A DNA stretch of 64,000 bases, taken from Rhabdornis inornatus. Lineage: Eukaryota; Chordata; Aves; Passeriformes; Rhabdornithidae. Shown piece after piece: positions 48,350 to 61,754 of the stretch. Each line of letters starts with the position of its first letter. Position 1 is the first letter of the stretch. Below the pieces are notes generated by a model. The model was not told where the DNA came from. It was given only the letters and a program-made list of their open reading frames with translations, and searched no databases. Where the stretch lies: contig VWZS01003937.1 in the NCBI GenBank assembly GCA_013397075.1, forward strand, positions 2,904,469 through 2,968,468. The letters are read 5' to 3'. The position numbers and the translations under genes are program-made.

Positions 48350-51300
48350 TTCAGAAAATAAGAGATTGAAGACGAGAATTTGGGTTGTCTGCCGGGGGAG
48401 AAGAAAGTGGACATGAGGTGTTGAGTGGATCATGAATCCTGCCTTAATATGAAAGGAAAGAACTTGTAAAAAAATGGAAAAGTGAAAGAATAAAGGAAAT
48501 TGACAGGCACAGATGTGATAGGAATCTGAAATGCTTTGGATTTTATGATTAACAGAGAGCAGGGAAAAAGGAATGAAGGACAGAGAGTTTTTCTAGAAAA
48601 TGTCAGCCTGGGCTTTAAACAAACTGTCAAAATACTCTGCATGGGGATACAAATGAACAGAAGGGAGAAGGCAGTCAGACTGTGACAACAAAGTATGACA
48701 GTGAATGTGAAAGAAAGAAGCTTGTCCTTTTTTGAAAAAAAACTACATGTGCATAGGAGGTTATCAAAGTCATGGTGCTTTTTCCAGAGATGATGCACAA
48801 GGTAAATTCAGGGGCAAATATAGCCACAATGAAGAGGGAGCCAAAAGATTATGCAGTGCATGAGATGGACAAACAATGTGGAGAGAAGCAAAAAGTCTGC
48901 CAAGTATGAAACTGAGTATAGAGCTGAGTTGGCAGGTAATACAATCAAGAAATTCTCCCAGCTCTCTGTCTGACAACCTTGTTTATTAAAGTTTTATAGA
49001 TGTTTGAAATTCGACTTAGCATTTCTGAGGAAATATCTCCATAACTATGCTAGCAATCTGATTCCCTACCTACTCTTTCTTTGAATTCTTCCATCCTGCA
49101 ATGGTTGCACCACTCACTCTTGACTAGTAGTGGACGTGTGGGGGGTTTACTGTAGGATTTTCATCTTAAAAGCAGCTGAGAAATGGATCAGTCCTGTCTG
49201 AAGGTAAAAATCGCTTTTTAGACTGTTGCTGACACAACAGATCTTTCTTCAGAAAACAAACAGAAACGACCATTTTCCCCACATTCTGTAATTTTTTTTT
49301 TCACTGTAATTTATGTAGTAAATCTCAGAATTGTCCCTTGGTAATCTAAATTAAACTGAATAAGTTTTTCCCTTCATCTATGGGATTGACTTACTACACA
49401 GAGGGTAGAGTTAGTCTGCCGGCCCTTGGCATTGAAAATGCAAATTGAATCCTGGCGTTGACAAGAATGTTTGGATTTGGTATAAAAGAGACTTAGTCAC
49501 GGTACATTTCCAGCTCCTGATTATGCCAAAGCAGGAGGGCTGAGTGAATGCCAAGAAACAGTGGTTGCCACTCCCCCCCTGAGGGAAGGAAAAATGGAGA
49601 TCCCACTCCTGGCCCACACACACTTTCTGTATTTCGCTGTTGTGAGCTGCCTGAAGAGACTCTACAAAGTAAGGAGATACATGGAATTTCGAATTGTGTG
49701 TTTATTTTTGTTGCTGGTATTTGTTCAGAGGAGACTTGCAAAAGGAAAGTCCTCCATTACTGACTCAACAAAAACACTTCACCAAAAGGTACCAAAATGG
49801 CTTCCAGTGTTTTCAAAAAATATTTCAAATAAATCCATTCATGGGTCTTTCTGCATTTATGCACAGATCCAGTAGTCCTTTGCACACTGTAATATGGTCT
49901 ATATTAATTTAGGTGCAGGACTCCTCAGTTCTTACAGAAAACTCAGGTTTCTCTGACTCATTGTAAAGACTTTAGCCTCAAAAGCAGAATGGACACGCAG
50001 CTGTGTCCTGAAAAGTTTCTCCTGCATACTTTCTGGTTTATAAGGCAATAATGGGTGAGCCTTTGTAAGTCCTCAGGTGAATGGACCAAGAGTGACATAA
50101 ACATCCTTTATATAAATGAAAACCTAGAAAATTTGTTAAAAGCCCCCCAATTTCCACTCATCTTAACCAAACAAGTATAAATAGTGCATTTCTTCTCTGT
50201 TATTTTTTCATTCTGCTTCAAAAAAATACATTCTAAAGCATGGCTGTTAAATTTCAACACTCACAAATAACATAGATTTAATAATCTCTCCTCTATCTTA
50301 GCTTCTAGTAGACAAAATTCATAAGACAAATTAATATCACTTATTCTCCTATATGATATAACTGTATCTGAATAAATTCACTGTTTGTCAAATGAGGGAA
50401 AGGAATAAGAATTGCAAATTGCAACCTTCTCTTTCTGATTAATTAAGGCTCATAGGAAAAGTCTAGCTCAAATGTATTTATTTTTTGAAGGGCTTACCTG
50501 GTAGAAATAACACCACTGAAAAGAATGGGAACTTAGGAGTTGCATTTCCAGGAGGAGGAGGAGGAAAGCAAAAGACTACCCAGATTTTTGTGGACACCTC
50601 TTGTCTCAAAGTTAGGATTTCCTGCTTGCTGGCCAGTCCTGACCATGTTTTGCCTTCCTTTCTATATATGTTATGTACCATAAAAATAAGTAAAATAAGT
50701 TAAGGGAGTTAAGGTGGTGACATTTTCTTCCAGGACATGGGGCAGTGTTACTAGCTTTGGGTTTGGTTTGCTGCTTTGGGTTTTTTCTTTTGCATGGTAA
50801 CACCTGTAAAAATTACTTCATGGGAATATTAATTGTTATTAATGATTTTGGGAGTCGTACTCCATTTCAAAGAGTAAGCTCATCTCAGTTCAGTGAAAAG
50901 TGCAATGTCTTCATTAAATGTTGTGGCCAATAAGGACTAAAAGCCATGTTGAAACTAAAAACAGAGAACTATGCAGGAGAGACTTCCCTGAAGCTGACTT
51001 TGTTTATTAGCATGTGAATAACCTCTTTTGCAGCCTTCACATCATTGAAGGCTGGACATTCCCTTTCCTTATCCACAAAGCCTTCCTTTTGAAGGGAAGT
51101 ACATTCACCAAACAGATGTGGAGGCATTGCCTCCTCGAAGTAACCCTGAGATTACTAACAGAAGTTAGTTTTGTCCTCCAAATGCCCTTTTTCCTCAGTA
51201 AAGCTGACTTCAACTTCTTGATTGGCTTTCAGGGGTCTTTTATGTGAAGGACAGCTAAATGCCCCTTCCAAATTGTTAAGGAAAGACTTTCTCTAAGTGG

Positions 51301-54300
51301 ACCTCTGATGGACTGAGGCTTGCTGCTCAACCTAAGGAATGTTACTTTCAATTTTTTATACAGATGACAGAGAACATTTTCATATCCACCTTTTTTTATT
51401 TAACATGTTTGCTTAGTGATCCACCATGAATATGTACTAACATTTGAAAAAGAGAATGCCTAATCTAACAGCACCACACTGAGATGCACTGGAATATTCT
51501 GGATATTACCATACAAGTTAATGAAGCCCATTTGGTTTTAAATTCCCATCCCTAGAAATAATTTTCCCAGGGTTGTGTAACATCACAAGAAATCCTTAGA
51601 TGTTCTGTTGCCTTCTCAGCTTACTGTTTCTGGAAAAGTATAGGTATTTTTGAAGGTAAGACATTTGTCATTGTTTTTTTCTTTTAACTTTTTGGGAGTC
51701 TGTCTGTCTTGTAGCTGAACTTGGATTCCTTGAGATTTAACAGCTGAAGATATTTATGTTTGGAAAAGTGTATTCTTTGTGAAACATATGGATTTGTGAA
51801 GATAAAACAGCACAGCGACTGGCAAAATCAGAATTGAATAGAGTGTTAAACTAAAGGATTTTGAAGTGTCATGCTGACAAACTTTGATGCAACAGGCCAA
51901 ATTCCAGTTTTAGTTGTGGGAACTGAATTAATGTGGGAACTCCCTGCCCCTCTCCATCCACAACAGAATTTGCCTTCTTATGGCAATAAAACTGGGGGTT
52001 CTGGTCTTCATTAGATACCTCTTTGTCACATGGAGGGACCCTGAAATTACAGCTTTCATTTTTCTTATCCTCCTCTCTTCTTTTTCCTAGCCTTTTTAGT
52101 TGACTTTTTGGGTGTAGCTCTTCTCTGAGTTAGTCACCCTCAATTCCCTTCCCACCTAATGGAAAGAAATGGGTATTTCAAGGGTGTGATTCATCAGGGA
52201 CCTTTAAAATGTCTGACTGAGGTTTAGATGAATCAGGACTGAACTTAACTGACCAGGACATTGTTGACTGTGGTGGGAATATGGAATTGCGAGTTGTGAT
52301 GGAAGTGTCCAAATTCCAGACATCACCATTTGACCCACTGAAATCCAGCCTTTGTATTTTTCTCCCTCTGGCACTCTATGGAGTTTACTGAGGGTCTAAT
52401 GACTTTTGAGCCTTCTGTGATTCAGGCTACCTGTCAGCTCAGGAACTGCATATGAATTTGCCTGAAATTTGCAGCTGGAAGTTTTCAGCCTATCTGAGAA
52501 AGTGAGACATTTACGCTTTCTTGCTTTCAGAGGAGAACTTAATTTGGCTGTATTTTGCAAACTCCATAAATTCAGTTATCAGAGTGCAGCAGGTGTGTCC
52601 TATTTTAGGCTTTCCAGCAGCTCTTCCTTTACTTTCTTCATCTGTTCCTCCACCCACCAAGTCCACACAGATCTCCATCTCGTGTTTTCTTTGAAGAAAA
52701 TTCCCATACTCTTGTTTCTTCCTGACCATGACCATTAGGGACACACAACCGGTTAAGCAGTCTCACATTGACAGCTTGGAAACCCTTAGCCACAAACCCA
52801 CTTTCCTGCTACAGACCCTTAGTGGCGTCTGAGCTGCTCTCCTCTTGCCTGAGGAATGGTTCAGCAATTGGAGGAAGTCAAATCCAAAGCTTTTACATTT
52901 CTCCTCCACTGTTTTCTGATCCTGATGTATCTCCTCAGCTGTCTGCTCCTTCTTGCTCTTTTCTAAGACTGACATTACTTTTTTTATCTGCCTTCAATTG
53001 CTTTCACCAGCCAGCACTCTGGTACTCTGGTATCCTGTAATTAGTACATTTGTTGAGAAGACTCTGTGGCATGGTCTATGACCCTTCTACAGCTCTTCTT
53101 GACCATGGCTTAATCCTAGTGCACTTTTCCTGAAGCAGACCCATCTGTCTATGGTTAGGATGTCGCAAGGTGGTTGACAAATGAGGGATTATCTGACTTC
53201 CCACTGTTCCCATCTGAGATGAATTCCCTGTTGCTTTTGCTTTTTAAAGGAAGATTTGAATGATTTCTGAAAGCCCCACTCAGGATCAGAACCATAAATT
53301 TATGATCTTAAACTTGAAGTCTGGAGAGTGAGCCACACAAACTTCTTGATTCTTTATGTCTGAAACTGTTTTTCCTGCAGACACTATTTCCAGAGTGCAT
53401 CACACTGTTTTCTGAAGAAACAGAGTTAGAAATAAAAAGAAAGCTTTGGAGACTGCACAGACACTGTGCAGTTGCATATCACCACCTTCCACAACAGAAA
53501 GCAAATAATCTCAAGTTACCCCAAACTAATAAATACACAAATGATTATAATCAGCTAGAGAATTTTGTGGACACTCAAAACATGCAGAGTACAAGCCACT
53601 ATAAACCAACTTCCACCACTAAAGGAAAACAGTCTTCCAGTCAAATACTCCATGGGGAAATGTTCTTCTCATGCATGGTGCGTTTACAGTGGTGATGTTT
53701 CAATCGAGGACAACATGCAATTATCTTGCAAAAACATTTTTTGCATTTTAGCATAATCTTTTACTTTGATTGACACCAAAGTCTGGGTAGATGGTTAGGA
53801 GACTGTTTTCAGACAGAGGAGATGGGATCCTCTGGATCCAGCATTTTTCCTTTAAAAGAAAATAAACTTAGTTCTGCCTTGTCATGTAGCTACCTCCAGT
53901 CAATGACATCAGCAGAGAACATGGCACAGACTAATTTTTCAGTTAAAGATTTTTATTACTATACAATTCTAGTTTAATTATTGATGATGCAGAATAGCTC
54001 CACCAAAGGTAAGAGATTGACAGCAGGAGAGAGAACCGAATTTAGGTCCCTCTTTCTGATAGTGAGCATTTCATAAGTAGCACAGATTTGTGGTAGGTCC
54101 TTCTTGTTTATTTTGTGTGTGTGTCCATATCTGTTTTGGGAGCCTGTGGTAATCTTGCTACAATCTGAAGTCCCGAAATACCACAAGAAAGAGTGTCTTA
54201 CACTGTCTCCAGTCTAGCCAACAATAAATAATTCCTAGGAATACCACAAGGAAGTTGATTTATGGTTTGATTTCTCAAACAAAGCGCTCTGGACAAAGTT

Positions 54301-56957
54301 CAGATAAGCAAGTAATCTTATGGATGCTTATCTGGAATAAGCTGGTATATCTCTGGGGTTTCATTCAAGGCCAAAATGACCACAAGATAGAAAGCAGAGA
54401 AATTGAAAAAACGTATCTCATATGAAAGCACTGAAAGGGTTTAAAAACTGGCATGTTTCTCTTCAGGTCACCAGCACATTTCAAAAAACCTAATTAATTT
54501 TAGTGTGTTTAATTGTTGTCTGTTCCTCTCCCTCTGGTTTTTAATTTCCCCTTTATACAGCTTATGAGCCAAAAGTTTTTAAGACAAGGTTAACCCTGGG
54601 TGCATGGAATGTATAAACCAACTTTTCAGCAGTAGGATTTATATGAGGGGGAGAATGCAGGATTTGCCAGGTGCAGACAGATGTAGATGATGCCTGCAGG
54701 GCTTTAATACCCTGATGATGGTAACTGTAAACCTGAGAATTCAGACAGAGAGAGGGGGCAAAGGACAGCACCAATCTGAGCCTTGCAGCATTACTGAGTT
54801 GCAAGTGATAGAATGACAATTCTCCTCATGTTGTGTCAAGCTGCTTTGTTATCCTCTAATTCTGACTAGGCATAAAAGGAAAATAGTTCTTGTTTGTCCA
54901 TGCAGATGAGCTCTGCTTAGTTCTGCCTCAGCTAACCCAGGTGCTGTCAACTATTTTTAAACTGATTTAATTTTGTAGCCAAGAATCACCCATTGCTTTC
55001 CAAGGGTATTAATGACTTGTTTGATTCTGAGTAATCTTAGGGCACCTCGGGGCATGAATTAACTGGAGGGAATTTAGTTGTGTTTGGTTATTGTGCTGTA
55101 GAGAAAAGCATGGGGAGTGGTGGGTGACCTACTCATCTGCTGCAGGGGATGAGGGGCTGAGGGAGCAGCTGGGCTACAGATAGGGCAAAACCACTGTGAT
55201 CCTTAAAGATGGCTAGCATGGGAATACCATGGCAACTTTCCCTAAAAGCTTGTGCTGGAGGACCTGGTTGCTGAAAGCAGTAATCAGTATGTCTTTAAAT
55301 TCTTGTTCCTAAGTCACTGTGTAAGGTGTATTATGATTTATGTGTACTTATCTGTACTAAGTGTGTAGTAAAGTAGAGAAACAGCCAGAGAATATTTTGA
55401 CTTGCTGCAGGATAAGACGTGGCAGTTTGACCAAATTCCTAGCAACACATTTGGGTGTGTTCATCCCAGGGATGCCTTTATAATTAAGGTGAAGCTTTGG
55501 ATGCTCATATCCAGCCAACAGATTGGATCATATGCCAGTTCCCCATATTATTCTTCCACCTGAAACCACAGCACCTAAGGCTTAATATCTTACTAGACAA
55601 AACAGGAAAAACTAATCCTGGTTTTGCAAGAAGGTATTGGAAAATAGTTTCTCAGAAATTACCACATTTGTTTAAAAACGGTCTATGCAGTGTGCTGTAT
55701 AGAGTGAAGAGTGAAGTAAGTAGAAAGGTTTTACTTCCATTCATTTGATATGATCTCTATAATTAACTTAGGATTGTGCTTCCTGTGATTAATCCCATGA
55801 TTCAGTATGAATGACTTAAAATTCTTTTGGCTGTATGATGTAATCATGCACTTCATAATACAAAAAAAACCCTAAAGGTAATTTGATTGTGCTCCAAACA
55901 ATAAGATGGTTATAAACACAAATGTAAATTGAAAATTAAAAGAAAAAAAAGTTGGAGCAAAACATTTTAGTTGTGTATTTTAATATTTTAATTATAATTT
56001 TTACTTTTGTGGCTGCACAGCCTTTTTCCTATCCAATGCAAAGAACAGGCAGTTCTTATTTACTTAGCAGTTTTTTCAGTGGTGTTTTTATTTCCCACTG
56101 TGTCTATTATTTATGTTCTCTTAGGCTTTTCTGTGTGCTCATGACTCTGAAACATGCAATTACTTTAGCAATACTGTTTAGGGTATCTTCAGAACTTCCT
56201 TGAGGTGTGGTATATATTGTCCCTCTTTCATATGCACGGATATGAAACTTGCATGGAGTAGGGTTAGAGGTGCTTGCTAATTTCAGATACCAACTTTGAG
56301 TTATCTAGAACCTAAATTTTTAAAAATATAAAGCATCCTTCCCTATACTTGAGAGTTCCAGGTGATACACCCTGTTACTGGGAATGCACAGCCCTTTTCC
56401 TTCAGGTACAACTCTTTAGTAGGTGTACTTGTATTCAGCGCCTAACAGATGACCAACACTGATTATTTTGATTTAAGAGATTGTGTTGGATACTCCCAGC
56501 TGAGACAAGGATAATAATATCACAACACCAGCTGCCTTAACTGGGTCTATATTAGTGACAGCCAACCTGCAATTCTGAGCTGAAGAACTTCTTTCTTTCA
56601 TTATGTGGCTATGCTGCACCACTGGTACAAGTCCTTTCTGAGCCCAAATTTATTTTGCTTTAAAAAAATTCAAAAATAATCCTATTAAAAAAGTTTTTCT
56701 ATAATTGTACTGACTTCCAAAATAATTTTGAACAGAAGAAAACTTCAGAATTACTTTCCAGAGCATTTTTGCTGTTTAAGCCATTGGCTAAAAAAGCTGA
56801 CAAAACTGTCAGCAAGGAGTAACAGCAATAACAAATGGTTTGCTGCTAGGTATCATGAGCATTTGGGCTGTAGGGAAATGGTAAGACTTGAGGAGTCATT
56901 ATGATCTCCTAAACACAGTGCTGTTCATCAGTGTTCGAGCTTTTGCCCAGACCCCAT
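48350..56957. other. Noncoding stretch, nothing firmly recognised
   Basis: This is 8.6 kb without a clear gene. The plus strand is purine-rich from about 48420 to 48960, like the sequence beside the L2 relic at 45640, but I could not align it to L2. Many short frames on both strands (for example 49493-49912, 50478-50703, 52469-53040) overlap each other and lack domains. An AATAAAACTGGGGG at about 51985 looks LTR-like but lacks supporting ends. Confidence 0.45.
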
Positions 56958-57524
56958 TTTTAATGGTTTAACTCCATTAGATAGTTAAACACTCAACAGC
57001 CTCTCATTTGTAGCCCCCATCCCCTCCAGTGGGGTGGTGTAGAGAATCAGCAGTGGAAAAGTATAAAAACTCCTTGGTTGAGGTAAAGAAAGTTTATTGA
57101 TTAAAAAAAGGAAAAAAAAAAAAGAAAAAATAAAGGAGGAAAAAGCCATCAAGAAGAAAGAGGGAAAAATAAAAGTAAATCCAAGAAAACAATTAGTGCA
57201 AAAGAGTAATTGCCCCACCACCAACCAAGCAATGGCTATACAGTCCCTGAGTACCAGCAGCCACTGCCAACTTCCACCTCCAAGCTTTATGTTGACCATG
57301 ATGCTTTTGATCTGTGTCCCCTCCCAGCTTCTTGTGCCCCCCTCAGCCCACGCACTGATGGGGTGGGTGAGGAACTGAAAAGGCCTTGATGCTGTGTAAG
57401 CCCTGCTCAGTAATAATTAACATATCCCTGTGTTATCAACATTGTTTCCAGCACAAATCCAAACCGTAGTCCCATACCAGCTACTGTGAAGAAAATTCAC
57501 TCTCTCTCAACCAAAACTAGCACA
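56958..57524 (-). mobile_element. Solo LTR of an avian endogenous retrovirus, probably ERVL-type (minus orientation)
   Basis: Read on the minus strand, it starts TGTGCTAGTTTTGGTTGAGA at 57524 and continues through a GTGAATTTTCTTCACAGTAG block, CTGGTATGGGACTACGGTTT and ATTTGTGCTGGAAACA. A TTACTGAGCAGGGCTTACAC block follows, then AAGGCCTTTTCAGTTCCTCA, CACAAGAAGCTGGGAGGGGA, and then AATAAACTTTCTTTACCTCA at 57098. The end is GGAGTTAAACCATTA near 56958. This order matches an LTR I know to be widespread in bird genomes; assignment to ERVL is from memory and less sure. About 565 bases are present, essentially full length. A long A-rich stretch at 57103-57170 (T-rich in LTR sense) sits just before its AATAAA. 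No internal retroviral sequence is adjacent and I found no convincing target duplication. Confidence 0.85.
57093..57098 (-). promoter_or_regulatory. LTR polyadenylation signal AATAAA
   Basis: In LTR orientation AATAAACTTTCTTTACCTCAACC occupies the conserved position of the R/U5 boundary of this LTR family, about 135 bases from the LTR end. Confidence 0.6.
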
Positions 57525-58498
57525 CCTTCCTTCTAGTCTGTCCCTTTCCTACCTGTAGTTCTTACTGCTAGCTTAATTTGATTGTGCAATGTACCTTTCC
57601 TTCCTTCCATCTTCAAACAAGGCATTTTCCAGTTCTCTGATGCATGTGACATCATGTGATCTCTGATGACTGTGACATTCCCTGCTGGTTCCTGGGTGGC
57701 ACTCTGTCCCAAAACACATGGAAGTAATGGTCTTAACACCATATTTTCATTTAAAGTAATTAAAAAGTCTTAGGAAGAATTATTTCTTTTCATCAGGTCT
57801 GAACTGAAAGACTTGGAAGAGAACAGCCCACACATCTGGCAGAGAACAAGAAATGCTGAATGAGACAGACATAGGGACAGACGAAGGTGTTACCTTCATA
57901 TCAGTGCAATTTATTTCTATTTTTCCTTTCAGCTTTGACTGCACTGAAAATTTTAAGGATGTTTCACAGAAGTGAACAGACACAGTGCAGCATTTCTTTT
58001 CCCTGTTTGGTGGACAAAGTCTACTAATAGTAGTATTCTCGGGGCCAGAGGGAGTTATCAAATGTGATCATGCTAACTGCCTAGAGTAAAATACCCAAGC
58101 AATAGTGTGACAGAGCAGCAAAGAAAGGCAGAACTAGGGAATCACAATGTGGCCTTCTATTTCTGTATCATATATCCATATGAATCCATGCAGTGTGACA
58201 CACCCAGCAAGGTGCTGAGAGGCTGCATCTCAAATTTTCTGTCTCATCTGGGAAACTGACTCGGTGGTAGGAAGACCAGGCAAGGATTAGGAAATCCGGT
58301 CTTTTGGTCCCTCTGTTGGAAACATCTGTGACTTCTGGAAACTCCAATGTGTTTCAACTCATACCTACCTCCCCTGCCCATGAATGACTTGCTGTATGTC
58401 CCTCATCCATATGGATATGTTTGAGAATTAATGTTATTAAAGATTAGAAAGGATTAGGCTGATACTGCAGCCATACAGATGTCAAAAGACAGAGAGGG
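57525..58498. other. Noncoding stretch, nothing recognised
   Basis: Short minus-strand frames at 57533-57742 and 57780-58061 have no domain. No repeat landmarks were seen. Confidence 0.5.
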
Positions 58499-58545
58499 CT
58501 TTGGATTATAGGATTTCCCAAGGTTCCTTCCAACTTTACATCCAC
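58499..58545 (+). mobile_element. Probable CR1 3'-tail remnant
   Basis: GGATTTCCCAAGGTTCCTTC followed by CAACTTTAC resembles the CR1 3' terminal block (GATCTCCCGAGGTCCCTTCC then AACCTCTAC). Only about 45 bases are recognisable, so this is a short or badly decayed copy. Confidence 0.4.
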
Positions 58546-59314
58546 ATGACTTCAATGTTTGCAAAACTCATATTACATGGTGGCTAAAATCTGATAGTAG
58601 ATATCTGATAGTATGCCTTTAACATATAAAGACATATAAAAAGTTATATTTTGGTTTCAGTGGGAGGTGTGACTGGATTTAACTTACTTTTCCAGATGAA
58701 ATAGTCAGTTCATTTCCCCCTTTATTTGTCTTCCAGAACTTGGATTTGAGGATGTATGTTTCCTGGGGCACAAATAACATAATGACTGAAGTGAGAGGTT
58801 CTGGGATTCTCTTCGTACACTATTATAAAATACGTAGCAATGGATGGAGTTTCAGTCCCTATCAGATAAAAATAACGAAAGCCTGAACTCAGGTCTTGAA
58901 AGGTATTTACAATATTTTTAGATCAACTTTGTGTTTTGTGATTGCATATTTAATTAAGTTTTGATAACTTCATCTGGAGGTCTTGATAAATGAGTGGAAT
59001 AAACATACAGAGAATTTCAGGCCAAAATTTGGCAGCTGTTTAATAACTGTAGGAATGATTGGAGACTGTTTCCTATGAAAAAATGTTCTACGTGAGATAT
59101 AAATGGATGAAGCAGAAAGAACAACAGAATCTGGGGTTTTTCAGTTCTTGGCACTGAAAGTGAATTGGATAGAACAAGAGATTTCTGAACACCTTATCTG
59201 AACTCTGAGAAGCTTTCCCAATTTCTAAGTATTTTGAAAACATTTTTTCTCAGATTCTTAATTTTTCATGACTTTTTATATCAGTACAATAAACAGTAAA
59301 TGACTGATGATTGA

Positions 59315-59332
59315 AATAATAATAATAATAAT
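59315..59332. repeat. (AAT)n trinucleotide repeat
   Basis: About six perfect AAT units. Confidence 0.85.
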
Positions 59333-59788
59333 CTTACATGGAAAAAACCCAAAACTTATGCTTATATTAAGATATGGGACCAATAAAAAAGTAACCATGA
59401 GTCAGATGGATATTACATCTTGCCCACTATTCTTCTTCAGTATCTGATTTTCCCTGTGTAAATATGAACTCATTACCTTACTCTCAGAGAAAGATTTTAT
59501 TGTTAACATACCTGGAAGCAATTCTTGTCTTTAATGTACTAAGCTTCAGCATCAATACCAGTACAGCCACATGCTGGTCACTCTACCTAACAAACAGAAA
59601 TTTTCTCCTTTTAAGATCTATAGCAGTTGTGAAAACACAAAGGCATGCAACACGGCACAGGAAGAAAGTGTGGGGCCTTTATAAAGTGATTGACTTGGCT
59701 AAGCTGGAATAAGTATATTGTGTGGCACTGCACCCATTGAAACTTAGCTTCAAAAGAATTGAAAATCCAGATGTGGCCACAGCAAGTA

Positions 59789-59816
59789 CTCTCTCTCTCT
59801 CTCTCTCTCTCTCTCN
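59789..59816. repeat. (CT)n dinucleotide repeat ending in an ambiguous base
   Basis: Thirteen to fourteen CT units are followed by an N at 59816 and then CCCC. The N probably marks an unresolved base in or after a polymorphic microsatellite. Confidence 0.95.
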
Positions 59817-61736
59817 CCCCTCAGGGAAGAAATGAGCCCTGAACCACTTTGAAGTCAAATGCCTCAAGCAGGTACTTGATTCTAGATTGGAACCAGAAAA
59901 GCGATACCACAGACAGTGATGCTACAGTGTCCCCTGAAGTCATAACAAACATACAGTATTGTGGTTACCTGCTTATAGTATATAAAGCAATGATGACCTA
60001 AATGTGTTCTGAGGAAGGGCAGCATGAGCTTCCAATCAATCTGAAAGATCAATTATTAAAACTAGATTCTACTGTAAAAAATCTTGTACTGAATGAAATG
60101 TGCCTCCTGTGCAAAGGATCAGTACGAGGTCTAAGCATCTTTTAAGTCTTTAAATCTCTAGTGCACAGCATGATTGCATCTTAAGGATCCCACATGCTTT
60201 CAGAACAAAGGTGAGTTTTATGAGAGGTGGACAGACCAGTCTGTAATAGCAATGCAGAGAGCAGCAAATAGTGTGAGTGGTGGTGATCTGTTCTCAGACC
60301 AATATTTCTAGACATGGGCCTAATTTGTAGTGTAGTGCAGGAAATTTGCTCTGTCCTGGCTTTTCAGCACGGTGAAATTAATATCTTGCATTTTCTAAGG
60401 GAGAAGCCAGGAAAGCAAAAACACTATATGAGGCAACAACTATACACAGCTATGCTGTGAATTTCAACAAGAAAAACCAAACACAGAATGGGAAGTGAAT
60501 ATTATTTCTTTCTCATTGCTTTCATCACAGACCATATCTACAGTGCAGAAAAATTTGGAGAAGGGACCATTCTCCACTCATATAGATCAGCTCAGAGTGA
60601 AATACAGTGCCAGGAGTGCATATGGACACTATAATGGAGAAGCTTGAGATATCACCATGCCTAGTATAAACAATCTGAGAATAAGAAAGAACAAGACAGC
60701 ATATTTTATGAGACATCAGCTTCTTCTACTTAATTTTATATTCTAGTGTCCTAGAGGGTGAAGAGAATAAAACAATACACACCTTTACAAACGCACAGCT
60801 CTTATAACTGAATCATCTTATTTGCCCAGGAAGTAATTTCTAAACTACATCCACCCTTTCTATATGCTCTTGAATCCCTTCTTTCCTCTTAGGTAATGCC
60901 TAGTTTATGACAGAAAAATGGAACACAGGAGACCTTTTGTTGGTGGTGGGATTTTTGGTTGGTTGATTTTTAAAATTTTTTTAATTTTTTTTTTATTGCT
61001 GCATTTCATGATATTCATAGTTGCCATTGACTTTATCTTGGGTGCACACTGGAGTTTGCACAACTCTACTGAAGTAAAAGACTCTTAGCAGAGAGATCCT
61101 AATGGATTCTGGGAAAGCTTACCATAAAGAGAACAGGTCAGGTCAAATTCAGGGTTGAATACACTGAGTGTCTATAAACCAGCTTTGGGCTTTCAGTTGC
61201 AAAGCCCCAGTTCACTGGCAAAGGAGTCAAAAGTATCCTTAGAGAATGCAGAGAAATTCTTCAGTGAAAGACTTCTCAGAAACCTTTTGATATAATATGA
61301 CTTCTTACATACTTTAGGACCTGCTTTTCATTTTTACTGTGTTTAGGGGTATAGGGTTATGTATAACTTGTTTGTACATAAACATCATTATGATTTTTCC
61401 TAAACCTGTAAGATCCTGAACTTCACCTAACCACTTGGCTCTGGATGCAAAAAACCCCATCACAATTAAAAGCAATGGACCACGTGAAAACTAATACTAA
61501 CAGAGGTAGTTAATTGGAATGTGGTAATTTGGGCTTCAACTGTATCACAGAAAAGGGGATTTTCTGCAGCTGAATAACCACAGATGAGATAATATAACTG
61601 CAAGGCCTCCTTGATGACTACGTAGACTGAAAATATAACGTTTCTTCAAATATGCTGGTAGGTCACAATACAGGTAAAGGGAGGCTACTGAGAGTGCCCA
61701 CACTATTAATTTACATTTGGATGGAAAAAAATTATG

Positions 61737-61754
61737 CAGGCAGACAGACAGACT
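61737..61754. repeat. Short (CAGA)n repeat
   Basis: About four units of CAGG/CAGA. Confidence 0.7.

Noticed and set aside
48071..48433. Phenylalanine-rich 120-codon minus-strand frame resembling a membrane protein
   Set aside because: The hydrophobic stretch is the translation of the A-rich (AAAAC)n tract.
51845..52035. Possible LTR end: AATAAAACTGGGGG followed by TTGTCACA and a primer-binding-site-like TGGAGGGACC
   Set aside because: No matching TG start or inverted terminus was found and the primer-site resemblance is weak.
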